Shown here one piece after another: positions 14,585 to 22,453 of a DNA stretch of 22,453 nucleotides (position 1 is the first letter of the stretch; each line of letters starts with the position of its first letter). A model generated the notes under the pieces. It was given only the letters and a program-made list of their open reading frames with translations. It was not told the DNA's origin and searched no databases. The translations under genes and the position numbers were made by a program. Origin of the DNA: Pachysolen tannophilus NRRL Y-2460 (taxonomy: Eukaryota; Ascomycota; Pichiomycetes; Alaninales; Pachysolenaceae); assembly GCA_001661245.1 (NCBI GenBank), contig KV454018.1:743996-766448 (forward strand). Reading direction: 5' to 3'.

Positions 14585-17500
14585 ATGCCAGAGCAGCCAT
14601 CTATAAGTAGGTTTTTCAAGTCTAGTTCTGGCAAAGTTGATAATAATGTTAAATCAAATAAGAATGTTGAAGTTGTTGGTAATAGTAGGAAAATTTTAAG
14701 TGATTTTAAGCATACAAGTACGAGGAATGGGGATTTAAATGGAAATGGTGAAGGCCAAGCTGTTGCTATTCTGAGGAAAAGGATTTCATCTTCATTACAA
14801 GAACCAAGTGAGGATGATGATTTGGAGCTGGAAAATATGGTAACAAATGTTTCTACTAAAAAATTGAAAAAAGGTAAATCTTTGTTTGAACAATTAACAC
14901 CTTTAGAACAACAATTTATTAATTTGAAAAAAAATAATCCAGATAAGATCTTGGCGATTCAAGTTGGTTATAAATTCAAGTTTTTTGGGAAAGATGCTAT
15001 AACTGCATCACAAATATTAAATATTATGCTTATTCCTGGGAAATTCTCGGTGGATATAGATAATCAATCTCTGGAAGATTTAAATTATGATAAATATGCT
15101 TATTGTTCTATTCCTGATAATAGATTACATATTCATTTGAAAAGATTATTAAATAAAGGGTTAAAAGTTGGAATAGTTGAACAAATGGAAACAGCAGCAA
15201 TTAAGAAAATTGGTGATAATAAAAATTCATTATTTGAAAGAAAAATTACAAAGGTTTATACAAGCGCTACATATATTGATGATGAAAATGAATTAGATAA
15301 TGAATTGATGTTTAACAAATCTGGGAATTGTATTTTTTCCATTGTGGAAAATCAACAGCTGGATAGTAAATCAATTAGGATATCAATAGTGGCAGTACAA
15401 TTGATTACTGGAGAAATTATTTATGATGAATTTGATGATGATTTTGGTAGAAATGAATTAGAAACAAGGTTATTACATTTAGATCCAGTTGAATTTTTGT
15501 TAATTACAAAAAATGGAATATCAATTTCCACTGAAACAAATAAAGTCTTGAGAAATTTTAATTCATATAATAACAGGTTTAAAAAAAATTCTTCAGAATT
15601 AAGAATATTAAATAAGAATATGAAAAAGTCATATAATGAATATTTAAATGGATTAACAGATTATTTTAATAATCATAGTGAAAGCATACAGAAAACTTTT
15701 GATTTCATATTAAACAATTTGTCTCAAAATATTCAAATATGTTGTCTTGAATTGATTGAATATTTAAAAGAATTCAAATTGGATTCAATCTTTAATATGG
15801 TTTCTAATTATCAATCTTTTAATGAAATTGATAAACACATGATATTAGATTCAAACACAATTAGAAACTTGGAAATTTTCAACAATTTAACGGATGGTAA
15901 AGAGAAAGGTTCATTAATTTGGTTGTTAGACCATACTAGGACAAAATATGGTTATAGATTATTAAAAAAATGGGCTTCTAAACCTCTAATCAACAGAGAA
16001 GATATCTTGAAAAGACAATTGAGTATCGAAAACATCATTAATAATTGTAACTCAAGGTCTTTGGAAAATATAATAAAATTTCTTTCAGAATCAGTTGATT
16101 TGGAGAAAAATTTGAATAAGATTCATTATGGAAAATCTTCAAGAAAAGAAATTTATCTTTTCTTACAACAAATCATTCAAGTTTTAGAAATTTTCAATAA
16201 TAAAAATTTTAAAATTATTAAAAATGATAATTTCACTTCAGACTATTTGCTGAACTTATTCGATGATCTAAATGAAATGTCAAATAGAAGTTTAAAGTTG
16301 TTTGAAAGCTTTTTTGGTATGATCAACTCTTGGATTGCAAAAGACGATAAATTAGATCTTGAGAAAAAGAAATTGGAGTATTTCAACCAAAAGTTTTTCA
16401 ATTATGAAGTAATTCTGGAAGAACTTGAGAGTATGAGAATTTGTGGCAGGAATCTAGATGAAGAACTAGCAGAAATACGGAAAATGTTAAGACGTCCGCA
16501 ATTGCAATATATTTCAAATAATAAGGAGCATTACTTGATTGAAGTGAAAAATTCTGATATTAAGAATATACCGAAAGATTGGATTAAGTTTTCATCTACC
16601 AAATCTGTTTCAAGATTTAAATCTCCAAACATTATCAAATTAACGAACCAGCTTGAATATCACCGAGATTTATTGATAAATATAAATGACTCTTGCTTTA
16701 AACAATTTTTAAATGAAATTGATTCTCACTATGATGATTTAAATAGATTAGTGAAGATGCTTGCAACTTTTGATTGTTTGCTTTCACTATCCGCCTGTTC
16801 TTCATTGAACTTGAACTATAATAGACCAGAATTGGTGGATAAACCTTACATTGAATTATATCGAAGCAGAAATCCAATCATTGAAAATTTATCTTCCAGT
16901 TTATCCAGCTACATTCCAAACGATATTAGGATGTCATACTCAGATAACAGAATATCGATAATTACAGGACCAAATATGGGTGGTAAGTCGTCATACATTA
17001 GACAAGTTGCATTGTTAGTGATAATGACTCAAATAGGATGCTTTGTTCCATCTGACCGCGGTAGCAAGATAGGTATTTTTGATAAGATATTTATCAGGAT
17101 GGGAGCCCAGGATGATTTGATCAAAGGAGATTCGACTTTCAAAGTTGAAATGAATGAGTGTTCTTCTATTATCAAAAACTGTACAGATAGATCCTTGGTA
17201 CTTTTAGATGAGATAGGAAGAGGAACTTCTACAGTGGAAGGATTCGCAATTGCATATTCCATATTAGACTATATGATAAATGCAAAAAGTTCATTCATAC
17301 TTTTCATAACTCATTTCCAGTCTTTAAATTTTTTTGCCGAAAAGTACAAAGATGTGGTAAGAAATTTCCATATGGGTTACTCTGTTGTCGAAAACAACAT
17401 TAAGAATAATGAAGGAGAAATTAAAGATGATCTTCCTCCATTGGACATCGTATTTTTGTACTGCTTGAGTCAAGGAGTTTGTCGTAACTCGTATGGCTTA

Positions 17501-17704
17501 AACGTCGCTAAGATGGCCATGATTCCATTGGATATCATACAAAATAGTTACATCAAAGCAAAAGAGATGAAAGAAAATGTAGAAACAGTAAAGGAAAAAA
17601 ATTGGGGTTTTAAGGCTAGGCTGTTGATTGAAGACGTATTGCGCGATAGAAATCAAAATTGTCTTCTCGAATCTTTACAGAGTTTGGTTGAAAACATGGA
17701 GTAG
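14585..17704 (+). CDS. MSH3: DNA mismatch repair protein Msh3 (MutS-beta subunit)
   Basis: This 1039-residue MutS homologue pairs with Msh2 as MutS-beta to recognise insertion/deletion loops and some branched DNA in the nucleus. I start it at the ATG at 14585; the TTG six bases upstream is not a credible start. The N-terminus carries a PCNA-binding PIP box, QPSISRFF (residues 4-11). The mispair-binding domain starts near residue 100. Its QVGYKFKFFG motif, with Tyr129-Lys130, replaces the Phe-x-Glu of MutS/Msh6, which is diagnostic for Msh3. 'AYCSIPDNRLHIHLKRLL' and 'VEQMETAAIKK' are also typical. The ATPase has Walker A GPNMGGKS (795-802), Walker B LVLLDEIGRG (Asp875, Glu876) and the STVEGFAIAY and TTHFQ-like (here ITHFQSL) motifs. 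Length is close to that of S. cerevisiae Msh3. No in-frame CTG is seen in the ATPase domain. An MCB upstream suggests G1/S control. The gene converges on FPK1. Confidence 0.97.
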   Translation: MPEQPSISRFFKSSSGKVDNNVKSNKNVEVVGNSRKILSDFKHTSTRNGDLNGNGEGQAVAILRKRISSSLQEPSEDDDLELENMVTNVSTKKLKKGKSLFEQLTPLEQQFINLKKNNPDKILAIQVGYKFKFFGKDAITASQILNIMLIPGKFSVDIDNQSLEDLNYDKYAYCSIPDNRLHIHLKRLLNKGLKVGIVEQMETAAIKKIGDNKNSLFERKITKVYTSATYIDDENELDNELMFNKSGNCIFSIVENQQLDSKSIRISIVAVQLITGEIIYDEFDDDFGRNELETRLLHLDPVEFLLITKNGISISTETNKVLRNFNSYNNRFKKNSSELRILNKNMKKSYNEYLNGLTDYFNNHSESIQKTFDFILNNLSQNIQICCLELIEYLKEFKLDSIFNMVSNYQSFNEIDKHMILDSNTIRNLEIFNNLTDGKEKGSLIWLLDHTRTKYGYRLLKKWASKPLINREDILKRQLSIENIINNCNSRSLENIIKFLSESVDLEKNLNKIHYGKSSRKEIYLFLQQIIQVLEIFNNKNFKIIKNDNFTSDYLLNLFDDLNEMSNRSLKLFESFFGMINSWIAKDDKLDLEKKKLEYFNQKFFNYEVILEELESMRICGRNLDEELAEIRKMLRRPQLQYISNNKEHYLIEVKNSDIKNIPKDWIKFSSTKSVSRFKSPNIIKLTNQLEYHRDLLININDSCFKQFLNEIDSHYDDLNRLVKMLATFDCLLSLSACSSLNLNYNRPELVDKPYIELYRSRNPIIENLSSSLSSYIPNDIRMSYSDNRISIITGPNMGGKSSYIRQVALLVIMTQIGCFVPSDRGSKIGIFDKIFIRMGAQDDLIKGDSTFKVEMNECSSIIKNCTDRSLVLLDEIGRGTSTVEGFAIAYSILDYMINAKSSFILFITHFQSLNFFAEKYKDVVRNFHMGYSVVENNIKNNEGEIKDDLPPLDIVFLYCLSQGVCRNSYGLNVAKMAMIPLDIIQNSYIKAKEMKENVETVKEKNWGFKARLLIEDVLRDRNQNCLLESLQSLVENME

Positions 17705-17997
17705 TTTATAACGTTAATCTATTTTATTTACTTGCATTGAAAACTAATCTAAAATTTTAGCATTAGTTAGTACCTTTAATTTTTTCTTTTAAACTTCTTT
17801 CTTGAAATCAAGATAATAAGTATATGTACGACATGTATCAATATAGACAAAATATAGACAATTGTAATAATAAACAATCAATATGCATTCATATTGAGAT
17901 GGATAAAATTTTATAAAACTTATAATATGAAATTGCAAAAACAAAAAACGGCTTTGCTTAATTTTTTAATTTTTTTTCTATTTTTCTTATTTTTTTA
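17705..17997. other. Convergent 3' intergenic region (MSH3 / FPK1)
   Basis: These 293 AT-rich bases lie between two converging genes. T-rich stretches near 17955-17997 read as A-rich on the FPK1 transcript. I see no gene or structured element. Confidence 0.6.
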
Positions 17998-20900
17998 TCA
18001 ACGTTTCAAAAACTTTCCACCACTAGAATAATAATGATGCTTCGAACGGTTCAGACTATTAACAGAATAAGAAATATTTCCTAATGACATTTCAATCTCC
18101 TCCGGATTCCCATCATATATCATTTGATCATCATCTTCAAAATCATCCGAATCGTGATGTAATGTAATAGAATTAAATTTCTCAAAAGGATCAACATCCT
18201 TATTTTCTAATTTTTCTTTCTCTGGTTCTGAATCTTCTTGCTGCGGAGTTTTCTGTTTCTGTAGCTTTGTATTCTTCTTGACATTATCAAAAGATAAGTT
18301 GAAACTATCACAGTCTTCTTCATTACTATTAGAAGTTTTGGCGACTTTTGTTTTCTTATTTTTGGTGAATACAGGAACCATTGGTGGTTTTTGATTTCTC
18401 AATAACGCCCACTGAACGTTTTTGAAAAAAATATGCTGTTTTATATCATTAGCCCCATTTTTGGACCCCAATCTGTTTGTTTCATCCTTTATCAATAGTT
18501 TTTTAATCAAATTTTTACAACTAGATGAAATTTTAACTTCTGGATTACCACTACTGCTACCGTTGCTACCGCTACTACCATTATTGCTAAAAGCAACTTC
18601 TTTCTTCAATATATTAGCAAACGTCTGATTTCTTGTTGAACCTTTGAAGGGTGTCGTTCCATATAACATCTCGTAGATAAAAATACCCAAAGTCCACCAA
18701 TCTACCGCACTGGTATGCCCTTTTCCTCTAATAACTTCTGGAGCAATATATTCTTCAGTTCCAACAAAAGAATTTGTTCTAAATCCATCAATGCATGCCT
18801 TCGTATCGACTCCTGTTGGAATATTGCTATTGCTACTATTGCTCGAATAACTACTTGAGTTATGTCCATTTAGTACAACTCCTGGTCTACCAATATTATC
18901 AGATCTTTTGGATAAATCAAAATCGGAAAGCATAACATGACCAGATGCATGCAACAATATATTTTCAGGTTTTAAATCCCTGTATATAAAACCCATCATA
19001 TGCAAGTATTCTAAAGCAGCAGTGACCTCCGATGCATAAAACTTTGCGTCATTTTCCGAGATACACTTGGATTTTCTAGTTTGTAATGCTCTAAAAAATT
19101 CACCACCCATACAATATTCCATACAGAGAAATAAATAATCATTAGATTGGAAAGAATGATATAGAGTGACAATAAATGGATGATTTGAAGTTGCTAAAAT
19201 TTCTTGTTCCAGTAATGCTCTTTTAATTTTATTTCTTTCAATCATTTCTTTTTTGTTTAAGACTTTCATTGCATACAATTTTTTAGTCAGCTTTTCTCTA
19301 ACAAGGTATACTTTTCCAACATCACCTCTTCCCAATAATTTTATTCTTTCAAAACATGATGCGTTAACTTCAACATCGGAAATTCTCACAGAATTTGACG
19401 AATAAGTTCTACCACCAACAGATTTGTTACGTGGTCTTGATGTCACTTTTAACTCTCCTATATGCTTTGCCAAATCCATATCAGCAGTTGCTGGTAAATG
19501 TGAACTATGTGATAAGTATTGGGGATACAGTGGTTCTTGTTCCAACTCAAGTTTAGAATCTTGTTCACCAATCACTTTTAAACCTAATGGAGCTGATGCA
19601 ACTCTTCTCAATCTCTTTTGTATATTTGATGGAACAAATGATGAATTTTCATTTTGATTTAAATCCTGTTTTCTGTCTTCAGCTGTTGCAACACCATTTT
19701 CATGTTGATCTCTTTCTTCATCTGGTCTGATAATATTTATTGATAAAGTTGAATTATTTACACTGTAATCATGTTTCAACTTCATAGAATATTCCTGGTC
19801 TATAATATCACATTCATTTTCGGTATTCATCATTACCGTACCATTATTACCATGACTAGAACTTCTTATATGATGAGCATTTGAATTTTGATTATTATTT
19901 GCTTCTTCTAAATGAGGTGGTAAACCTTGATGCTGGAAGTATGGATTTGAATTTACCACCGACGATTTATTGGGTTGATTATTATTTATATGATTATGAT
20001 TACTGCCATTAATAGTGATAGATGGTGAACTATAGGAAGTACCTTGATCTTTAGTGAACATAACTTGGGATTTATTTGGTGCGACTGTTGTTGGAGTTGT
20101 TGTTCCTGCAGAAGCTGTATGAGTTGATGAAGATGACGATGAGTTTTCCAATCTTTTAGGGTTTGAAGAGGATCTTTTACGACGGATGAATTTCATTAAC
20201 GAAGACGAAGATTGATGTTCCGACGTTGATAATTGTTGTGGAGACCGAAGAGGAGGCGCATGCAGTTGCAGAGGCATTTGTACCTGTTGTGGCAAGGACA
20301 TCAGTTCATCGTTGGTGACCTCTGTTGTAATTTCTTGAGGTATATCCAAAATTTCATTTAATACACTGCTAGTTATATCGTTATCCCCCGGGTCATTATT
20401 TGATTCTGTAAATTCATTTCTAAATTTATGACCATTTTCTTGATTCAAAGTTGCATCATCATCTTCTTCATGATCAGTATAACCACTATCATTCCCATAA
20501 TTAGTATTATTACTACTTCCAAATTTGAATAAACTTTTAATCTTGGTGAATCTTAATTTTGAAGAAGTATTATTAGGACTTGAAGGATATCCATATTCTT
20601 CTTCCAGGTCCAATTCTTCATCTACTGCTTCATACGGCCCTATATTGTTATGAGTACTTTCTGCATTTACAACCTGTTCCTCGTATTGTTGAGCTTGTTC
20701 CTGTTGACTTTGTTCATGTTGACTTTGTTCCTGTTGGCGTTCCAGCCGCTCTTGTTGTGTTTTAACATTATTAATTTCATGTTCAACTTCGGCACTACCT
20801 TTTGGGCTAAAATAATCACTTCCATCAAGGTTATCATTATGACCACCATCACTTAAACGTTGAGATGTTGAAGAAAAATTTCCACTATTGCTGAAATGGC

Positions 20901-21552
20901 TCCCTGCAGGGGACGACATTGGAGGGAAAAATTCTTCAGATTCAAATGGGTTGCCAGTACTTGGGATAGTTGAAGGTGCAGAAGTAGTAGTAGTAGTATT
21001 ACTAGTAGTATTACTAGTAGCAGCAGCACCGGTAGGAGCAGCACCGACAGTGCCTCTCGGAAAGTTCAGCGCATCTTCTTCTTCCTCCTTATAAGTGGTA
21101 CCTTCTATCAAATCACCACCAGAACCAATACTTGTATTCCCATTGGCGCTACCATTATTATTATTATTATTATTATTACTATTTCCAAATGAGAAAAGTT
21201 TACCTAGTGACATTTTCCTTGAAGAATTCGATCTTGACCTTGTTCTGCTATGAGACCGCGATCTATTCCCATTTAACGAGCTATTATTATTATGGCCCGA
21301 TCTAGGAGGTAATAAATGGAAAGAAATTGAACCGCCGTTACTATTACTATTATTCGCACTATTATTATGGACAGCGGTTGCGGTAGCGGTACTGGTAGTG
21401 GCTGAGTTGGGAACACTGGATTTCCCTATAAGATTAATTGTATCGTTATAATTGGAAAAAGTTGGAGATGAAATATCCTCTGGTGAGTTTCCCGGTGAAA
21501 ATGGATTATTACTTATCGTACTATTGTTGAAATTTGATGTACTAGTACTCAT
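17998..21552 (-). CDS. FPK1: Flippase kinase, Fpk1/Kin82/Nrc2-type AGC protein kinase
   Basis: This is a 1184-residue Ser/Thr kinase. In S. cerevisiae the Fpk1/Kin82 pair activates the lipid flippases Dnf1 and Dnf2 at the plasma membrane and endosomes. The kinase domain runs from about residue 734 to 1065. It has a Gly loop GRGDVGKV (741-748), Lys763 in YAMKVL, the catalytic loop YRDLKPEN (Asp859), and DFD (877-879) in place of DFG, as is normal for this family and the plant AGC-VIII kinases. A Ser/Asn-rich insertion separates DFD from the activation segment [14 protein letters not shown]. '[20 protein letters not shown]' and '[13 protein letters not shown]' are near-identical to Fpk1/Nrc2. 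The first 730 residues are disordered, with Ser/Arg repeats, poly-Asn, a Gln/Glu-rich stretch and acidic patches, and many likely phosphosites. The protein is longer than S. cerevisiae Fpk1. Two CTG codons fall in the kinase domain (residues 755 and 781), both at positions not usually Leu. Confidence 0.93.
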   Translation of the reverse strand: MSTSTSNFNNSTISNNPFSPGNSPEDISSPTFSNYNDTINLIGKSSVPNSATTSTATATAVHNNSANNSNSNGGSISFHLLPPRSGHNNNSSLNGNRSRSHSRTRSRSNSSRKMSLGKLFSFGNSNNNNNNNNGSANGNTSIGSGGDLIEGTTYKEEEEDALNFPRGTVGAAPTGAAATSNTTSNTTTTTSAPSTIPSTGNPFESEEFFPPMSSPAGSHFSNSGNFSSTSQRLSDGGHNDNLDGSDYFSPKGSAEVEHEINNVKTQQERLERQQEQSQHEQSQQEQAQQYEEQVVNAESTHNNIGPYEAVDEELDLEEEYGYPSSPNNTSSKLRFTKIKSLFKFGSSNNTNYGNDSGYTDHEEDDDATLNQENGHKFRNEFTESNNDPGDNDITSSVLNEILDIPQEITTEVTNDELMSLPQQVQMPLQLHAPPLRSPQQLSTSEHQSSSSLMKFIRRKRSSSNPKRLENSSSSSSTHTASAGTTTPTTVAPNKSQVMFTKDQGTSYSSPSITINGSNHNHINNNQPNKSSVVNSNPYFQHQGLPPHLEEANNNQNSNAHHIRSSSHGNNGTVMMNTENECDIIDQEYSMKLKHDYSVNNSTLSINIIRPDEERDQHENGVATAEDRKQDLNQNENSSFVPSNIQKRLRRVASAPLGLKVIGEQDSKLELEQEPLYPQYLSHSSHLPATADMDLAKHIGELKVTSRPRNKSVGGRTYSSNSVRISDVEVNASCFERIKLLGRGDVGKVYLVREKLTKKLYAMKVLNKKEMIERNKIKRALLEQEILATSNHPFIVTLYHSFQSNDYLFLCMEYCMGGEFFRALQTRKSKCISENDAKFYASEVTAALEYLHMMGFIYRDLKPENILLHASGHVMLSDFDLSKRSDNIGRPGVVLNGHNSSSYSSNSSNSNIPTGVDTKACIDGFRTNSFVGTEEYIAPEVIRGKGHTSAVDWWTLGIFIYEMLYGTTPFKGSTRNQTFANILKKEVAFSNNGSSGSNGSSSGNPEVKISSSCKNLIKKLLIKDETNRLGSKNGANDIKQHIFFKNVQWALLRNQKPPMVPVFTKNKKTKVAKTSNSNEEDCDSFNLSFDNVKKNTKLQKQKTPQQEDSEPEKEKLENKDVDPFEKFNSITLHHDSDDFEDDDQMIYDGNPEEIEMSLGNISYSVNSLNRSKHHYYSSGGKFLKR

Positions 21553-21985
21553 TTTATATATTTCGGATCTTTATAGAAAGGGGAAAAACAGGAGAACAAA
21601 AGAGAAAACAAAACAACAAAAAAAAAAAAAAAAAAATAGAATCAAACAAACAAATTAAAAAATAAAAAAAAAAAAATAAAAAAGAAAGACCAGAAATGAA
21701 TAGATGCCGATGCCGAATACAATAATGAGAGACAAATAAATAAATATTGCTCTTAATACGAAACCATTTACTTTTTATTATATTATTATTATTATTATTA
21801 TACTAATTAATTATCTGATTTATCATCATTTTCTCGTTTTACTTACAAAAAAAGAAAAAAAAAACATAAAAAATTGTGTCGTGCACGAACAAATCAAATT
21901 GGAAAGTCTATAATAATATCAAAGAGAAGAGAGAACTAGCTATGTATTGGGTGGTGATGGGTGATGGTGGGATATGGTGAGTAGC
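21553..21985. other. Intergenic: FPK1 promoter and TRM112 3' end
   Basis: These 433 bases lie between two minus-strand genes. Next to FPK1 are A-rich runs (about 21596-21690), which read as a T-rich leader on the transcript. There is an ATT microsatellite (about 21778-21801), a perfect 10-bp palindrome TCGTGCACGA (21879-21888), and a G-rich tract (21949-21977) just after the TRM112 stop. I see no gene. Confidence 0.65.
21949..21977 (+). repeat. G-rich tract (GGG/GG runs) just past the TRM112 stop
   Basis: Three GGG runs (21949-21951, 21959-21961, 21969-21971) and three GG runs lie within 29 bases of the plus strand. The TRM112 transcript would read this as CACC/ATCACCC-rich. A two-tetrad G-quadruplex is possible on the non-coding strand. 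Confidence 0.55.
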
Positions 21986-22378
21986 TTAAGAGGCCAAGTG
22001 GGGTGGAAGCAAGAAGTTTGCGATTGATTCTTTGATGTAAAATATATGGTGACAGTTTCTGCAGACCATTTTACCCTCGACTATCTTTGTCTCTAGTAGT
22101 AATGTATGTAAATCTTTTAATAATTGAGAATTTTCTTGGTCTTCCCATGAAATATTTTCTGGTTTTAATGATGGCAACGAGTTATTTCCCAAATCTGAGG
22201 CCACTGATACCACTGCGGGCCAATCTAATCTTTCGAGCATTGCTGCTATGAACTGTGGGTTAAAATCTTGTTCTTCTTGTATGAGAGTTGTGTCTTGAAA
22301 CTTTAGCGGAAACGAATCTGGTGAGCTATCACAGGCCTTGATTGGACACCTGACAAAATTTGTTGTTAAGAACTTCAT
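21986..22378 (-). CDS. TRM112: Multifunctional methyltransferase subunit Trm112
   Basis: This 130-residue zinc protein is the activating and stabilising partner of several methyltransferases. In S. cerevisiae these are Trm9 and Trm11 (tRNA), Mtq2 (release factor eRF1) and Bud23 (18S rRNA). The N-terminus MKFLTTNFVRC and C-terminus LLPPHL are near-invariant in the family. Cys11, Cys16, Cys106 and Cys109 (VRCPIKAC ... VCRNC) form the zinc site of the Trm112p zinc-ribbon domain, with the central helical insert LDWPAVVSVASDLGNNSLP between. Length matches the family. The gene lies in the same orientation as FPK1 downstream of it, with 433 bp between, so the two are separate transcription units. 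A TATATATATA (22401-22410) ends 23 bases from the ATG, too close to be a usual yeast TATA box. The upstream region is cut by the window end. Confidence 0.97.
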   Translation of the reverse strand: MKFLTTNFVRCPIKACDSSPDSFPLKFQDTTLIQEEQDFNPQFIAAMLERLDWPAVVSVASDLGNNSLPSLKPENISWEDQENSQLLKDLHTLLLETKIVEGKMVCRNCHHIFYIKESIANFLLPPHLAS

Positions 22379-22453
22379 GGATGGTAAAAGTGAAAGTCTC
22401 TATATATATATTCAAATGACAATTTACAACTTGTCAAGGGTTTGAATAATAGT

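Noticed and set aside
22401-22410. TATATATATA as the TATA box of TRM112
   Set aside because: It ends only 23 bases before the ATG, too close for yeast initiation, which normally occurs 40-120 bases downstream of the TATA element.

Overview
This 22.5-kb window looks like nuclear DNA from an AT-rich budding yeast, most likely of the CTG-Ser group (the Candida/Debaryomyces/Scheffersomyces lineage). The reasons are intron-poor, closely spaced genes with clear yeast orthologues (MSH3, CWC21, TRM112, FPK1), a yeast-type tRNA-Asn, strong preference for TTA/TTG leucine codons, and CTG codons that fall where serine fits better than leucine. The tRNA that would prove CTG reassignment is not in the window, so the code change is inferred. 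Protein sequences quoted here use the standard code.

Layout from left to right. 1-935 is low-complexity promoter DNA with several inverted repeats. 936-4730 (+) encodes a large ubiquitin-specific protease with a CYLD-like cysteine box and a C-terminal polybasic stretch ending in a CaaX box. 4996-5069 (-) is tRNA-Asn(GTT) with an odd acceptor stem. 5506-9123 (+) encodes a secreted, probably GPI-anchored wall protein with ten flocculin-type-3-like repeats. 9375-9905 (-) is CWC21 (spliceosome). 10090-12798 (+) is a Zn2Cys6 transcription factor with a very long acidic tract, sharing a short divergent promoter with CWC21. 13276-14136 (+) is an unrecognised, probably DNA-binding Myb/SANT-like coiled-coil protein. 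14585-17704 (+) is MSH3 (mismatch repair), with an MluI cell-cycle box upstream. 17998-21552 (-) is an FPK1/KIN82/NRC2-type flippase kinase. 21986-22378 (-) is TRM112 (methyltransferase activator subunit).

The genes do not form a pathway. They are individually transcribed housekeeping, regulatory and surface genes. I found no transposon, virus-like element, LTR, CRISPR array or rRNA.

The points most worth a second look are: the deubiquitinase tail that resembles a Ras-type membrane anchor; five CTG codons within seven codons next to a polyglutamine tract, in a quasi-palindrome; tandem U-U mismatches in the tRNA-Asn acceptor stem; non-adjacent near-identical repeats in the wall-protein gene; a two-copy composite heptamer repeat behind the Myb-like gene; and an MCB plus hairpin in front of MSH3.
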